The notes below the pieces were generated by a model. It saw only the letters and a list, made by a program, of their open reading frames with translations. It had not been told where the DNA came from and made no database searches. Shown piece after piece: positions 23,633 to 31,469 of a DNA stretch of 36,172 nucleotides. The position numbers were made by a program, and so were the translations under genes. Position 1 is the stretch's first letter, and each line of letters begins with the position of its first letter. Source of the stretch: CAYLHS01 sp964383535 (GTDB lineage: Bacteria > Actinomycetota > Acidimicrobiia > Spongiisociales > UBA4744); the NCBI GenBank assembly GCA_964383535.1, contig CAYLHS010000010.1, positions 1-36,172 of the forward strand, written 5' to 3'.

Positions 23633-23850
23633 CTGTATCTCCACACGATCCGGCCCCGCGTCGGGTCGTACGCCGACAACTCGAGGTCAACCTTGTCACC
23701 GGGCAAGATGCGGATGTACCGCATCCTCATCTTGCCCGACACGTGGGCAAGCACTTCGAGCCCGCCTTCGATTTCCACCCTGAACATCGCGTTCGGAAGT
23801 GTCTCGAGGACGGTCCCCTGCACCCGGATTACATCATCTTGTTTTGCCAC
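23629..23850 (-). CDS. infA: Translation initiation factor IF-1
   Basis: A 73-residue OB-fold protein with VIRVQGTVLETLPNAMFRVE, HVSGKMRMRYIRILPGD and the end DPTRGRIVWRYR. The GTG at 23850 (MAKQDD after initiation) gives the standard IF-1 start. The upstream frame adds 13 unrelated residues. Confidence 0.97.
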   Translation of the reverse strand: MAKQDDVIRVQGTVLETLPNAMFRVEIEGGLEVLAHVSGKMRMRYIRILPGDKVDLELSAYDPTRGRIVWRYR

Positions 23851-23891
23851 AGGAAACCTAGAAACTGGCCCCGACAGACCGAAGAGCAAGG

Positions 23892-24668
23892 CTAGCCGCC
23901 ATGGGCGCCCTCACCCAAATCCGGTTGTTGCGTCAGCACCCGGACTCCGCCATCCGTGAGCGCGATGGTGTGCTCGAAGTGTGCTGACAGACTACCGTCG
24001 GCCGTTCTCACCGTCCAGCCGTCCGGGTCCACCATGGTTCCCTCTCCCATGAGGTTGAACATCGGCTCGATGCAGATCGCCATGCCGCGTCGCAGCTTCA
24101 CGCCGGTTCCCGCCTTGCCGTAGTTTGGAACCTGCGGATCTTCGTGCATCTGGCGGCCGATCCCGTGACCGACGTACTCACGGACAACGCCCAAACCGAC
24201 TCGCTTCGCCTCCTGTTCGACGGCACTTCCGATATCACCGAGCCTCGCACCGGGCCGAACCTGCTCGATACCTGCCCACAGGGCCGCCTCGGTGGTGTCG
24301 AGGAGACGCTGCACGTGCGCCGGGACTTCCCCGATCGCAAACGTCGCCGCGGCGTCACCGTGATACCCCTCGAAGATCGCCCCTGCGTCGATCGAGAGGA
24401 TGTCGCCTTCGACGAGCCTCCGCTCCGACGGAATCCCGTGGACGATCACATCGTTGGGCGACGTGCAGATGTGCGCCGGGTAGCCGTGGTAGCCGAGGAA
24501 CGAAGGGGTGCAGTCACGATCCCTGATGATCTCGGCTGCAAGCTCATCGAGCTCCTTCAAGGTCACGCCCGCAGCCGAGGCCGCACGCACCCCATCCAGG
24601 ACGGCGGCCACGGTGGCGCCTGCGACGGCCATCTTGCCGAACTCTCGCTCGTTCTTGATCGTGATCAC
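23892..24668 (-). CDS. map: Methionine aminopeptidase, type I
   Basis: It removes the initiator methionine. The metal ligands D94, D105, H168, E201 and E232 and the catalytic H77 all occur in their usual motifs (LSIDAGAIFEGYHGDAA, YVGHGIG, CIEPMF). It has 258 residues. It starts at GTG 24668, overlapping the adk stop (GTGA). A 41-nt spacer separates it from infA. Confidence 0.98.
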   Translation of the reverse strand: MITIKNEREFGKMAVAGATVAAVLDGVRAASAAGVTLKELDELAAEIIRDRDCTPSFLGYHGYPAHICTSPNDVIVHGIPSERRLVEGDILSIDAGAIFEGYHGDAAATFAIGEVPAHVQRLLDTTEAALWAGIEQVRPGARLGDIGSAVEQEAKRVGLGVVREYVGHGIGRQMHEDPQVPNYGKAGTGVKLRRGMAICIEPMFNLMGEGTMVDPDGWTVRTADGSLSAHFEHTIALTDGGVRVLTQQPDLGEGAHGG

Positions 24669-25297
24669 GAACCGATCACCTCGAACACCCTCGATCGAAC
24701 CTGCTCGACCGTCCCGAGCCCATCGACATCCGCAACGATACGGGCGTAGTAGTCCAGCAGCGGCGCAGTGGACGCCCGGTACACGGCGAGCCTGTTCGTC
24801 ACCACTTCATCGGTGTCGTCGCTGCGCTGGAACAACTCGAAACCGTCCACATCGCAGATCCCCGCAACCTTCGGTGGATTGTCGGTGACGTGGTACACAT
24901 GGCCGTTGGCGCAACTCCGACGACCGGTGATCCTCCGGAGAACCTCCTCGTCGGAAACCGACAGGGCGATGACCAGATCGAGGCCCCCCGCGAGCAGGTC
25001 GTCCAGCGCGTTTGCCTGGGCGAGGTTCCGAGGGAACCCGTCCAAGATGAACCCGTCTCTGGCGTCGTCCATCGCGATGCGCTCCGCGAGCATGGCCACG
25101 ACGAGATCATCCGGAACGAGGTTGCCGGCATCCATGGTCGATTTGGCCTTGATGCCCAGCTCCGTTCCTCTGGCAACGTGCTCCCGAAGCATCGCACCCG
25201 TCGAGACGTGTGGTATTCCGAACTCCGTCGCGATGAGATCGGCTTGCGTCCCCTTGCCGACACCCGGAGGTCCGACGATGAGGTACCGCCTGGTCAC
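24665..25297 (-). CDS. adk: Adenylate kinase
   Basis: It interconverts AMP + ATP and 2 ADP. The P-loop GPPGVGKGT is at residues 9-17, and the AMP-binding loop is DGFPR. It is a long-lid form; the lid carries C129, H133, C148 and D151 (CANGHVYH ... CDVDG), which may be a zinc site of the Cys/His/Cys/Asp kind. It has 210 residues. It starts at GTG 25297, overlapping the secY stop. Confidence 0.97.
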   Translation of the reverse strand: MTRRYLIVGPPGVGKGTQADLIATEFGIPHVSTGAMLREHVARGTELGIKAKSTMDAGNLVPDDLVVAMLAERIAMDDARDGFILDGFPRNLAQANALDDLLAGGLDLVIALSVSDEEVLRRITGRRSCANGHVYHVTDNPPKVAGICDVDGFELFQRSDDTDEVVTNRLAVYRASTAPLLDYYARIVADVDGLGTVEQVRSRVFEVIGS

Positions 25298-26616
25298 GTG
25301 AGGAAGCCTTCGTAGTTGCGCATGGTGAGCTGGCTCTCGATCTGCTTCATCGTCTCGAGTGCCACACCGACGACGATGAGGATCGACACGCCGGAGAACC
25401 CGACCGAGACACTGAACACGGCACTTGCGATCGCCGGAAGCACTGAAACGATGGCGAGGAAGAGCGCGCCCGGCAGGGTGATCCTGTTCAAGATGTGACC
25501 GAGGTGTCTCGACGTCTGGCTGCCCGGGCGCACGCCGGGGATGAACCCGCCCTGTCGCTGGATCAGCTCCGCCTGACGTACGGGATCGAACTGGATGGCC
25601 GTGTAGAAGTAGGTGAAGAAGATGATCAGGAAGAACAGGAGGATGATGTAGAACGTGCTCGTCCCCTGGCTGTTGCCGATGTTCACGCTGATCCAGTTCC
25701 GAACCGCGGCGAGAAAGGCGCCCTTGTCGGTCGGGATGGCCGTCGCGATCAGTACGGGAAAGTACATGAACGATGTGGCGAAGATCACGGGAATCACTCC
25801 GGCCGTGTTCACCTTCAGCGGGATGTAGGTGCTCTGGCCGCCGAGGACTCGCCGCCCACGCACCCGCTTCGCGAACTGGATGGGGATGCGGCGCTGTCCC
25901 TGCTCGACGTAGATGATTCCGACGATCAGGACGAGGAACACGAGGATGAAGACCGCGAAGATCGATGCTCCACCGGGACGACCCGAGCCGAGCGTCCCGG
26001 CCCAGATCGATGCGAAGTTGGCAGGCAGTCTCGAGGCGATGGCGATGAAGATGATGAGCGACATACCGTTTCCGACACCGCGCTCGGTGATCAGCTCACC
26101 GAGCCACATGATGAATGCGGTACCGGCCGTCATCGTCAACACGATGAGGGCGACCCGCGCAGGCGTGTAGTTGGGAATGAGTGAAATGCCGTTGGTGAGC
26201 GTGCCCCGACTGAACAGGTACGTGAGGCCGGTGGACTGGAGCAGTGCCAGCAAGATGGTCACGTACCTGGTCCACTGGGTGATGACCTTCTGGCCCGTCT
26301 CTCCCTCGTCCTGCAGCGCCTGAAGCTTCGGGATCACGACGGCGAGCAGCTGCATGATGATCGCAGCCGTGATGTACGGCATGATCCCGAGGCTGAACAC
26401 GGAAAATCGTTGCAGTGCTCCACCGGAGAAGAGGTTCAGCAGGCCAATGATCCCCGCCTGCTGGCCGGTCTGTGCCAGGTCGTGCACGGCTTGAAGGTTG
26501 ACGCCTGGAACAGGAATGGCACCACCGAGGCGGTACACGGCGAAGATGCCCAGCGTGAACAGGATCTTTCCCCGAAGGTCGGGGATCTTGAACATGTTGC
26601 GGTAGATGGAAAGCAT
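25294..26616 (-). CDS. secY: Preprotein translocase subunit SecY
   Basis: The protein-conducting channel, 440 residues with ten predicted membrane helices. It starts LSIYRNMFKIPDLRGKILFT. The plug region GLLNLFSGGALQRFSVFSLG and the conserved PYITAAIIMQLL are present. It lies 7 nt after rplO, in the usual spc-operon position. Confidence 0.99.
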   Translation of the reverse strand: MLSIYRNMFKIPDLRGKILFTLGIFAVYRLGGAIPVPGVNLQAVHDLAQTGQQAGIIGLLNLFSGGALQRFSVFSLGIMPYITAAIIMQLLAVVIPKLQALQDEGETGQKVITQWTRYVTILLALLQSTGLTYLFSRGTLTNGISLIPNYTPARVALIVLTMTAGTAFIMWLGELITERGVGNGMSLIIFIAIASRLPANFASIWAGTLGSGRPGGASIFAVFILVFLVLIVGIIYVEQGQRRIPIQFAKRVRGRRVLGGQSTYIPLKVNTAGVIPVIFATSFMYFPVLIATAIPTDKGAFLAAVRNWISVNIGNSQGTSTFYIILLFFLIIFFTYFYTAIQFDPVRQAELIQRQGGFIPGVRPGSQTSRHLGHILNRITLPGALFLAIVSVLPAIASAVFSVSVGFSGVSILIVVGVALETMKQIESQLTMRNYEGFLT

Positions 26617-26623
26617 GACTCGA

Positions 26624-27091
26624 TCAGCGCTCGATGACTTGTACGGTGCCGCCGGCGGACTCGATCTTGGAGATCGCAGACCGACTGAAGGCGTGGGCTT
26701 GCACCGTCAGCGCTTTGCTGAGGGCGCCTTCGCCAAGCACCTTCACCCGCCCGCGCTTCTTGACCATGCCGCGTGCGCGCAGCTCGTCGGGGGTGACGGT
26801 TGTGCCCTTCGTGAACACCTCGAGTGCTTCCACGTTCACCAGCGCGAAGTACTCCTTGTTGGGGTTCTTGAATCCACGCAGCTTGGGAAGTCTGCGGGTC
26901 AGGGGCATCTGCCCACCTTCGAACCCGATCCGCAGCTTGCTGCGTGCCTTCAGGCCTTTGGTCCCGCGCCCTGCCGTCTTCCCGCGGCGCCCCGACTCAC
27001 CCCTGCCGACGCGTCGCTTCGGCTGCTTGGACCCAGGAGCGGGCCGCAGGTGGTGGAGTTGAAGTTTCGTGATCTTCTCTTCGTCAGCCAT
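26624..27091 (-). CDS. rplO: 50S ribosomal protein L15
   Basis: A 155-residue L15 with the glycine/arginine-rich N-terminus (KRRVGRGESGRRGKTAGRGT) and the C-terminal core LTVQAHAFSRSA. ATG 27091 begins the conserved MADEEKITKLQLHHL; a longer frame reaches into rpmD and is ignored. A 46-nt spacer lies before it, one of the largest in the ribosomal block. Confidence 0.97.
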   Translation of the reverse strand: MADEEKITKLQLHHLRPAPGSKQPKRRVGRGESGRRGKTAGRGTKGLKARSKLRIGFEGGQMPLTRRLPKLRGFKNPNKEYFALVNVEALEVFTKGTTVTPDELRARGMVKKRGRVKVLGEGALSKALTVQAHAFSRSAISKIESAGGTVQVIER

Positions 27092-27137
27092 TGTCAGTCT
27101 CCAGTCTCGGCTCGCATCGCTTCGCCGGGACCTCCTC

Positions 27138-27320
27138 CTACTTGCTCTCTTCCACCTCGACGAGGTGCCGCACCCTGTGCAGCATCCCGCGCACATCGGG
27201 GGTGTCGTCGTGCTGGACCGTCTGATGCATGCGCCGCAACCCGAGGCTGCGCAGTGTTGCCCGGTTCTTGGGCTTCTGTCCAATCGAGCTCTTCACGAGC
27301 GTCACACTGAGTTTCTTCAT
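27138..27320 (-). CDS. rpmD: 50S ribosomal protein L30
   Basis: A 60-residue L30: MKKLSVTLVKSSIGQKPKNR and the TLRSLGLRRMHQTV segment are diagnostic. The ATG overlaps the rpsE stop (ATGA). Confidence 0.97.
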   Translation of the reverse strand: MKKLSVTLVKSSIGQKPKNRATLRSLGLRRMHQTVQHDDTPDVRGMLHRVRHLVEVEESK

Positions 27321-27865
27321 ACGGAACCCCCGGCCTTCCTGAGCTCGGCCGTCCGGTATGCGGCGAGCAGTCCGGGAGGAGCGATGTCTTCAGGTCGCTT
27401 GCCGCGAGCGGCGGCAACTTGCTCCGGCCGCATCTGGGAGAGCAGTCCGTTCATCGTCGCCTTCGCGACGTTGAGGTGCGTCGGAGATCCGAGAGCCTTG
27501 GCAAGGGCGTCCCTGATGCCGGCTGCCTCGAGCACCTGGCGGACGGCTCCGCCTGCGATGACCCCCGTGCCGGGCGCCGCAGGCTTGAGGAGCACCCTCG
27601 ATGCGCCGTGGACCCCGGTCACCTCGTGGATCAGCGTGGTCCCCGCCATCGGGATCGCGACCATGGCTTTGCGCGCCTCCTCGATCCCTTTCTGGATCGC
27701 CGCCGGCACTTCCTTGGCTTTGCCGTAGCCGATACCAACGCTGCCGCGGCCATCTCCAACGACGACGAGCGCCGTGAACGAGAACCTTCGGCCACCCTTG
27801 ACGACCTTGGCGACCCGGTTGATCTGTACGACTCGCTCGTCGAGTTGTTGCTGCGCTTCCGCCAT
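27317..27865 (-). CDS. rpsE: 30S ribosomal protein S5
   Basis: A 182-residue S5 with VVQINRVAKVVKGGRRFSFT, VVGDGRGSVGIGYGKA and ASRVLLKPAAPGTGVIAGG. Two ATG codons are adjacent (27868 and 27865). AGGAG is 6 nt before the second, which I prefer, and 3 nt before the first. Confidence 0.98.
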   Translation of the reverse strand: MAEAQQQLDERVVQINRVAKVVKGGRRFSFTALVVVGDGRGSVGIGYGKAKEVPAAIQKGIEEARKAMVAIPMAGTTLIHEVTGVHGASRVLLKPAAPGTGVIAGGAVRQVLEAAGIRDALAKALGSPTHLNVAKATMNGLLSQMRPEQVAAARGKRPEDIAPPGLLAAYRTAELRKAGGSV

Positions 27866-27874
27866 CATCTGCTC

Positions 27875-28228
27875 CTAGAACTTGAGTCCGGCTTCTCTTG
27901 CCGCGTCCGCCAGTGCCTTCACACGACCATGGAAGGCGTACCCGCCGCGGTCGAACACGACGTCGGTCACCTTCGCTTCACCGGCTCGCTGGGCGAGCAG
28001 TGCGCCCACCGAAGCAGCAGTCTCCCTGGTCAATGTCGCGCCGCGCAGCGTCTTCTCCTGTGACGAGGCCGCCGCCAGGGTCCGTCCTGCATCGTCGTCG
28101 ATCAGCTGTGCGTAGATGTACCGGTTGCTGCGGAACACGACCAGGCGTGGCCGGTCGACCGTCCCATGCAGCGCCTTGCGGACGCGCCGATGGCGGCGTT
28201 GACGGGCGTCTTCTCGTGAACCTCTCAT
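27875..28228 (-). CDS. rplR: 50S ribosomal protein L18
   Basis: A 117-residue L18 that binds 5S rRNA. It has RPRLVVFRSNRYIYAQLIDD, and the C-terminal FDRGGYAFHGRVKALADAAR is diagnostic. The ATG overlaps the rplF stop. Confidence 0.98.
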   Translation of the reverse strand: MRGSREDARQRRHRRVRKALHGTVDRPRLVVFRSNRYIYAQLIDDDAGRTLAAASSQEKTLRGATLTRETAASVGALLAQRAGEAKVTDVVFDRGGYAFHGRVKALADAAREAGLKF

Positions 28229-28767
28229 CGGGCGACTCCTGCCTTGCCGGCCTTCCTTCGTACGTATTCGTCCGCGTACCGGATCCCCTTGCCCTTGTAC
28301 GGCTCGGGAGGACGAACCTTGCGGACGTCGGCGGCCACCTGACCAACCAACTCTTTGTCGATGCCCGACACGACCACATGTGTCGGGTTCGGAACCTCGA
28401 ACGAGATCCCCTTGGGTGCTTCGATCTTCACCGGGTGGCTGAATCCGACCTGGAGCTCGAGGGTACTTCCTTGCAGATTGGCCCGGTACCCGATTCCGAC
28501 GATGGAGAGCTCCTTGCGGAAGCCGTCCTTGACGCCCACGACCATGTTGGCGAGCAGCGCCCTACTGAGCCCATGCAGCGCCCTCGACTCGCGCTGATCG
28601 TCGAAGCGCCCAACCGTCGCCACGCCGTCCTCGACGGAGATACGGACTCTGTCGCTGAATGTTCGATCGAGTGATCCTTTGGGACCCTTGACGGACACGG
28701 CCTGACCGCGCACGGTCACGTCGACGCCGGACGGAATCTGAATCGGAGCTTTGCCGACGCGACTCAT
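28225..28767 (-). CDS. rplF: 50S ribosomal protein L6
   Basis: A 180-residue L6 with MSRVGKAPIQIPSGVDV, GPKGSL and the C-terminal PEPYKGKGIRYADEYVRRK. ATG 28767 lies one base after the rpsH stop. A longer open frame to 28971 overlaps rpsH and is not used. Confidence 0.98.
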   Translation of the reverse strand: MSRVGKAPIQIPSGVDVTVRGQAVSVKGPKGSLDRTFSDRVRISVEDGVATVGRFDDQRESRALHGLSRALLANMVVGVKDGFRKELSIVGIGYRANLQGSTLELQVGFSHPVKIEAPKGISFEVPNPTHVVVSGIDKELVGQVAADVRKVRPPEPYKGKGIRYADEYVRRKAGKAGVAR

Positions 28768-28768
28768 G

Positions 28769-29161
28769 TCACCACACCTCACACATGATCTCGCCGCCGA
28801 GGCGGCGCCGACGCGCCTCCCGGTCCGGCAGCAGGCCTTGCGAGGTCGAAACGACCAGTACGCCGAGCCCTCCGTGCGACCGTGGGAGGTCTCCGGCGCC
28901 GCGGTAGACGCGTCGTCCCGGCTTCGACACACGACGGATGCCGTTGATGACCGGAGTACGGTCCGATCCATACTTCAGGCGGAGTGCAAGGTCTCTATGA
29001 GCGCCGTCTTGCTGCGTCTCGAAGCCCTCGATGAACCCTTCTGACGCCAGGATGCCGGCAACCTGTTCTTTGAGTTTCGAGGACGGCAGCGACACTTCGG
29101 ACTTGCCGGATTGTGTCGCGTTGCGAATCCTCGTGAGCATGTCGGCGATGGGATCGGTCAT
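28769..29161 (-). CDS. rpsH: 30S ribosomal protein S8
   Basis: A 130-residue S8 starting MTDPIADMLTRIRNA and ending with the rRNA-binding STSQGLLPDREARRRRLGGE segment. An extra ATG lies directly upstream (29164). Frames extending to 29236 overlap the S14 gene and are rejected. The rpsZ stop is 5 nt upstream. Confidence 0.98.
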   Translation of the reverse strand: MTDPIADMLTRIRNATQSGKSEVSLPSSKLKEQVAGILASEGFIEGFETQQDGAHRDLALRLKYGSDRTPVINGIRRVSKPGRRVYRGAGDLPRSHGGLGVLVVSTSQGLLPDREARRRRLGGEIMCEVW

Positions 29162-29166
29162 CATGG

Positions 29167-29352
29167 CTACCACGAGGCCTTTCTCACACCGGGCAGTTCG
29201 CCCTTGGACGCGAGCTCGCGTACGCAGATCCTGCACATGCCGAAGTCACGCATGTACGCACGTGGGCGACCGCATCTGCGGCACCGGTTGTACGCCCGCA
29301 CTTTGAACTTCGGCTTTCTCTTCGACTTGGCGATCAGACTCTTCTTGGCCAT
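29167..29352 (-). CDS. rpsZ: 30S ribosomal protein S14, zinc-binding type Z
   Basis: A 61-residue S14 of the short, zinc-dependent kind. Two CxxC pairs, CRRC and CRIC, form the zinc ribbon. It begins MAKKSLIAKSKRKPKFKVRA and ends GVRKASW. The start at 29352 gives the standard length; an upstream in-frame ATG adds 17 unrelated residues. Confidence 0.98.
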   Translation of the reverse strand: MAKKSLIAKSKRKPKFKVRAYNRCRRCGRPRAYMRDFGMCRICVRELASKGELPGVRKASW

Positions 29353-29359
29353 GCGTTCC

Positions 29360-29917
29360 TCACACCCTCGCGTCCTGTCGACGGAACGGGAACCCGAAAG
29401 CATCGAGAAGCGCCCGTGCGTCTTCGTTTGTCTCTGCCGTCGTGCAGATCGTGATGTCCATTCCCCGAATGTCTGAAACCCTGTCGTACTCGATCTCCGG
29501 GAAGATCAGCTGTTCGGTCACACCGAACGAGTAGTTGCCGCGCCCATCGAACGACTTCGGGCTGAGACCCCGGAAGTCACGAATCCTGGGAATGGCGACA
29601 GCGATGAGCCGGTCGAGGAACTCCCACATCCGGTCGCCTCTCAACGTCACCGAGGCGCCAACCGGCATGCCCTGGCGGATCTTGAAACCGGCGATCGACT
29701 TCTTGGCGCGGTTGAGACGAGGCTTCTGACCGGTGATGAGCCCGAGCTCCTCCATGGCGGAGTCGACCTGTTTGGAGTCGACGGCGCCTTCTCCAACGCC
29801 CATGTTCACAACGATCTTCGTGAACTTCGGTACCCGCATCGCGTTCACCGAGCCGAGCTGCTTCTCGAGCGCGGGGACGACATCGTTGAGGTACTTGTCC
29901 TTCAGACGGGGGCTCAT
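29360..29917 (-). CDS. rplE: 50S ribosomal protein L5
   Basis: A 185-residue L5 (central protuberance, 5S rRNA) with MRVPKFTKIVVNMGVGE, QKPRLNRAKKSIAGFKIRQG and GMDITICTTAETNEDARALL. The ATG overlaps the rplX stop (ATGA). Confidence 0.98.
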   Translation of the reverse strand: MSPRLKDKYLNDVVPALEKQLGSVNAMRVPKFTKIVVNMGVGEGAVDSKQVDSAMEELGLITGQKPRLNRAKKSIAGFKIRQGMPVGASVTLRGDRMWEFLDRLIAVAIPRIRDFRGLSPKSFDGRGNYSFGVTEQLIFPEIEYDRVSDIRGMDITICTTAETNEDARALLDAFGFPFRRQDARV

Positions 29918-30219
29918 AGCTCACCTCCGCACTTGACGCACACGCGGTACTTGATGCCGTCGTCGTCGACCTTGTAGCCGATCCGCGTCGGTCCACAGTC
30001 CTCGCAGAGGATCATTACGTTCGAGGCATCGATCGGCATGTCCTTGTCGATGATGCCGCCCTGCATCGTCTGGCCCTGCGGTCGTTGGTGCTTGCGCGCC
30101 GTGTTCACGCCTTCGACGATCACCTTGTTCTTCTTGTTGATCACGCGGGCAACGCGGCCTTCCACACCGGCGTCCTTGCCGGTGATGACCTTCACCTTGT
30201 CACCTTGTCGCAGTCGCAT
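29914..30219 (-). CDS. rplX: 50S ribosomal protein L24
   Basis: A 101-residue L24. The KOW motif VKVITGKDAGVEGRVARVI is at the N-terminus. The C-terminus has two CxxC pairs (CEDC and CVKC), a probable zinc-ribbon form. ATG 30219 overlaps the rplN stop. Confidence 0.98.
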   Translation of the reverse strand: MRLRQGDKVKVITGKDAGVEGRVARVINKKNKVIVEGVNTARKHQRPQGQTMQGGIIDKDMPIDASNVMILCEDCGPTRIGYKVDDDGIKYRVCVKCGGEL

Positions 30220-30587
30220 CACAGCACCTCCGGTGCCAGCGAGATGATCCTCATGAATCGTTTGTCGCGCAGCTCCCGGGCGACGGGTCCGAAGATGCGC
30301 GTCCCACGGGGCTGGCTGTTGTTGTCGATGATGACGCACGCGTTGTCGTCGAAACGAATATAGGTGCCGTCCTTGCGCCGGTAGCCTTTGGAGGTCCTGA
30401 CCACAACCGCCTTCACGACCTCGCCCCGCTTCACCGTACCGCCTGGAATGGCGTCCTTGACGGTGCCGACGATCGTATCACCCAGACCCGCATAGCGGCG
30501 AGTGGAGCCGCCCATCACCCGAATACACAGCACCTCTTTCGCCCCGCTGTTGTCGGCGACACGCAGCCTGCTTTCCTGCTGGATCAT
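30219..30587 (-). CDS. rplN: 50S ribosomal protein L14
   Basis: A 122-residue L14 starting MIQQESRLRVADNSGAKE, with GTRIFGPVARELRDKRFMRI near the end. It lies at the L3/L19 contact on the subunit interface. The ATG overlaps the rpsQ stop (ATGA). Confidence 0.99.
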   Translation of the reverse strand: MIQQESRLRVADNSGAKEVLCIRVMGGSTRRYAGLGDTIVGTVKDAIPGGTVKRGEVVKAVVVRTSKGYRRKDGTYIRFDDNACVIIDNNSQPRGTRIFGPVARELRDKRFMRIISLAPEVL

Positions 30588-30841
30588 CTCGCTCGCTCCA
30601 AGATCTCGACAACCCGCCACCGCTTCGTCTTCGACAGCGGCCGAGTCTCCATGATGCGCACCGTGTCGCCGTTGCGGGCGTCGTTTCCCTCGTTGTGGAC
30701 GTGATACTGCTTGCGACGTCGAACGATCTTGTTGTAGCGAGGGTGGCGAATCTGCTGCTGGACCTCTACGGTCACCGTCTGGTCTCTGCCATCGGAGACG
30801 ACCACGCCGACGCGCGACTTCCGCCGTGCTCGATCCTCCAT
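30584..30841 (-). CDS. rpsQ: 30S ribosomal protein S17
   Basis: An 85-residue OB-fold protein with RVGVVVSDGRDQTVTVEVQQ and GDTVRIMETRPLSKTKRWRV. ATG 30841 overlaps the rpmC stop by one base and is 7 nt after AGGAGG. A GTG one codon upstream (30844) is the alternative start. Confidence 0.98.
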   Translation of the reverse strand: MEDRARRKSRVGVVVSDGRDQTVTVEVQQQIRHPRYNKIVRRRKQYHVHNEGNDARNGDTVRIMETRPLSKTKRWRVVEILERAR

Positions 30842-31056
30842 CACTCACCCTCCTGCTCACGCCACGCCTCAATCTCCTGCTCGCGCATGACGGTCAGGAT
30901 GCGGGCAACGTCTTTTCGTACTTCACGGATGCGCGAGGCATCGTCGAGCTGATTGGTCGCCAACTGGAACCGCAGGTTGAACAACTCGGCCTTGGTCTCC
31001 GCGAGCTTGTCGTACAGCTCGTCCGCGGTCAGCTCACGCAAGTCGAACGCTTTCAC
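30841..31056 (-). CDS. rpmC: 50S ribosomal protein L29
   Basis: A 71-residue helical protein near the peptide exit tunnel: LRELTADELYDKLAETKAEL and FNLRFQLATNQLDD. It starts at GTG 31056, overlapping the rplP stop (GTGA). Confidence 0.98.
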   Translation of the reverse strand: MKAFDLRELTADELYDKLAETKAELFNLRFQLATNQLDDASRIREVRKDVARILTVMREQEIEAWREQEGE

Positions 31057-31466
31057 GTGTCCTCCCGGGTCACGAACTTGGTCTTGACGGGCAGCTTGTG
31101 GCCGGCCCGGCGCATCGCTTCGCGTGCGAGGTCCTCGGTCACTCCCGAGAGCTCGAACATGACCCGTCCAGGCTTAACGACCGCAACCCAGAACTCGGGG
31201 GTGCCCTTCCCCGACCCCATGCGAGTTTCGGCCGGCTTCTGCGTCACCGGCTTGTCAGGGAAGATCGTGATCCACACCTTCCCACCACGACGGATCGTTC
31301 GGTTGATCGCGACACGCGCAGACTCGATCTGGCGAGCAGTGATCCACGCTGCCTCGAGCGACTTCAGACCGTAGTCACCGAAGACCACGGACGTCCCACC
31401 CTTCGCGGCGCCGGTACGTCGCCCACGATGGACCTTCCGATACTTCGTTCGCTTCGGCATCAACAT
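31053..31466 (-). CDS. rplP: 50S ribosomal protein L16
   Basis: A 137-residue L16 starting MLMPKRTKYRKVHRGR, with RMGSGKGTPEFWVAVVKPGR in the centre. It helps organise the A site. It lies 3 nt after rpsC. Confidence 0.99.
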   Translation of the reverse strand: MLMPKRTKYRKVHRGRRTGAAKGGTSVVFGDYGLKSLEAAWITARQIESARVAINRTIRRGGKVWITIFPDKPVTQKPAETRMGSGKGTPEFWVAVVKPGRVMFELSGVTEDLAREAMRRAGHKLPVKTKFVTREDT

Positions 31467-31469
31467 GGG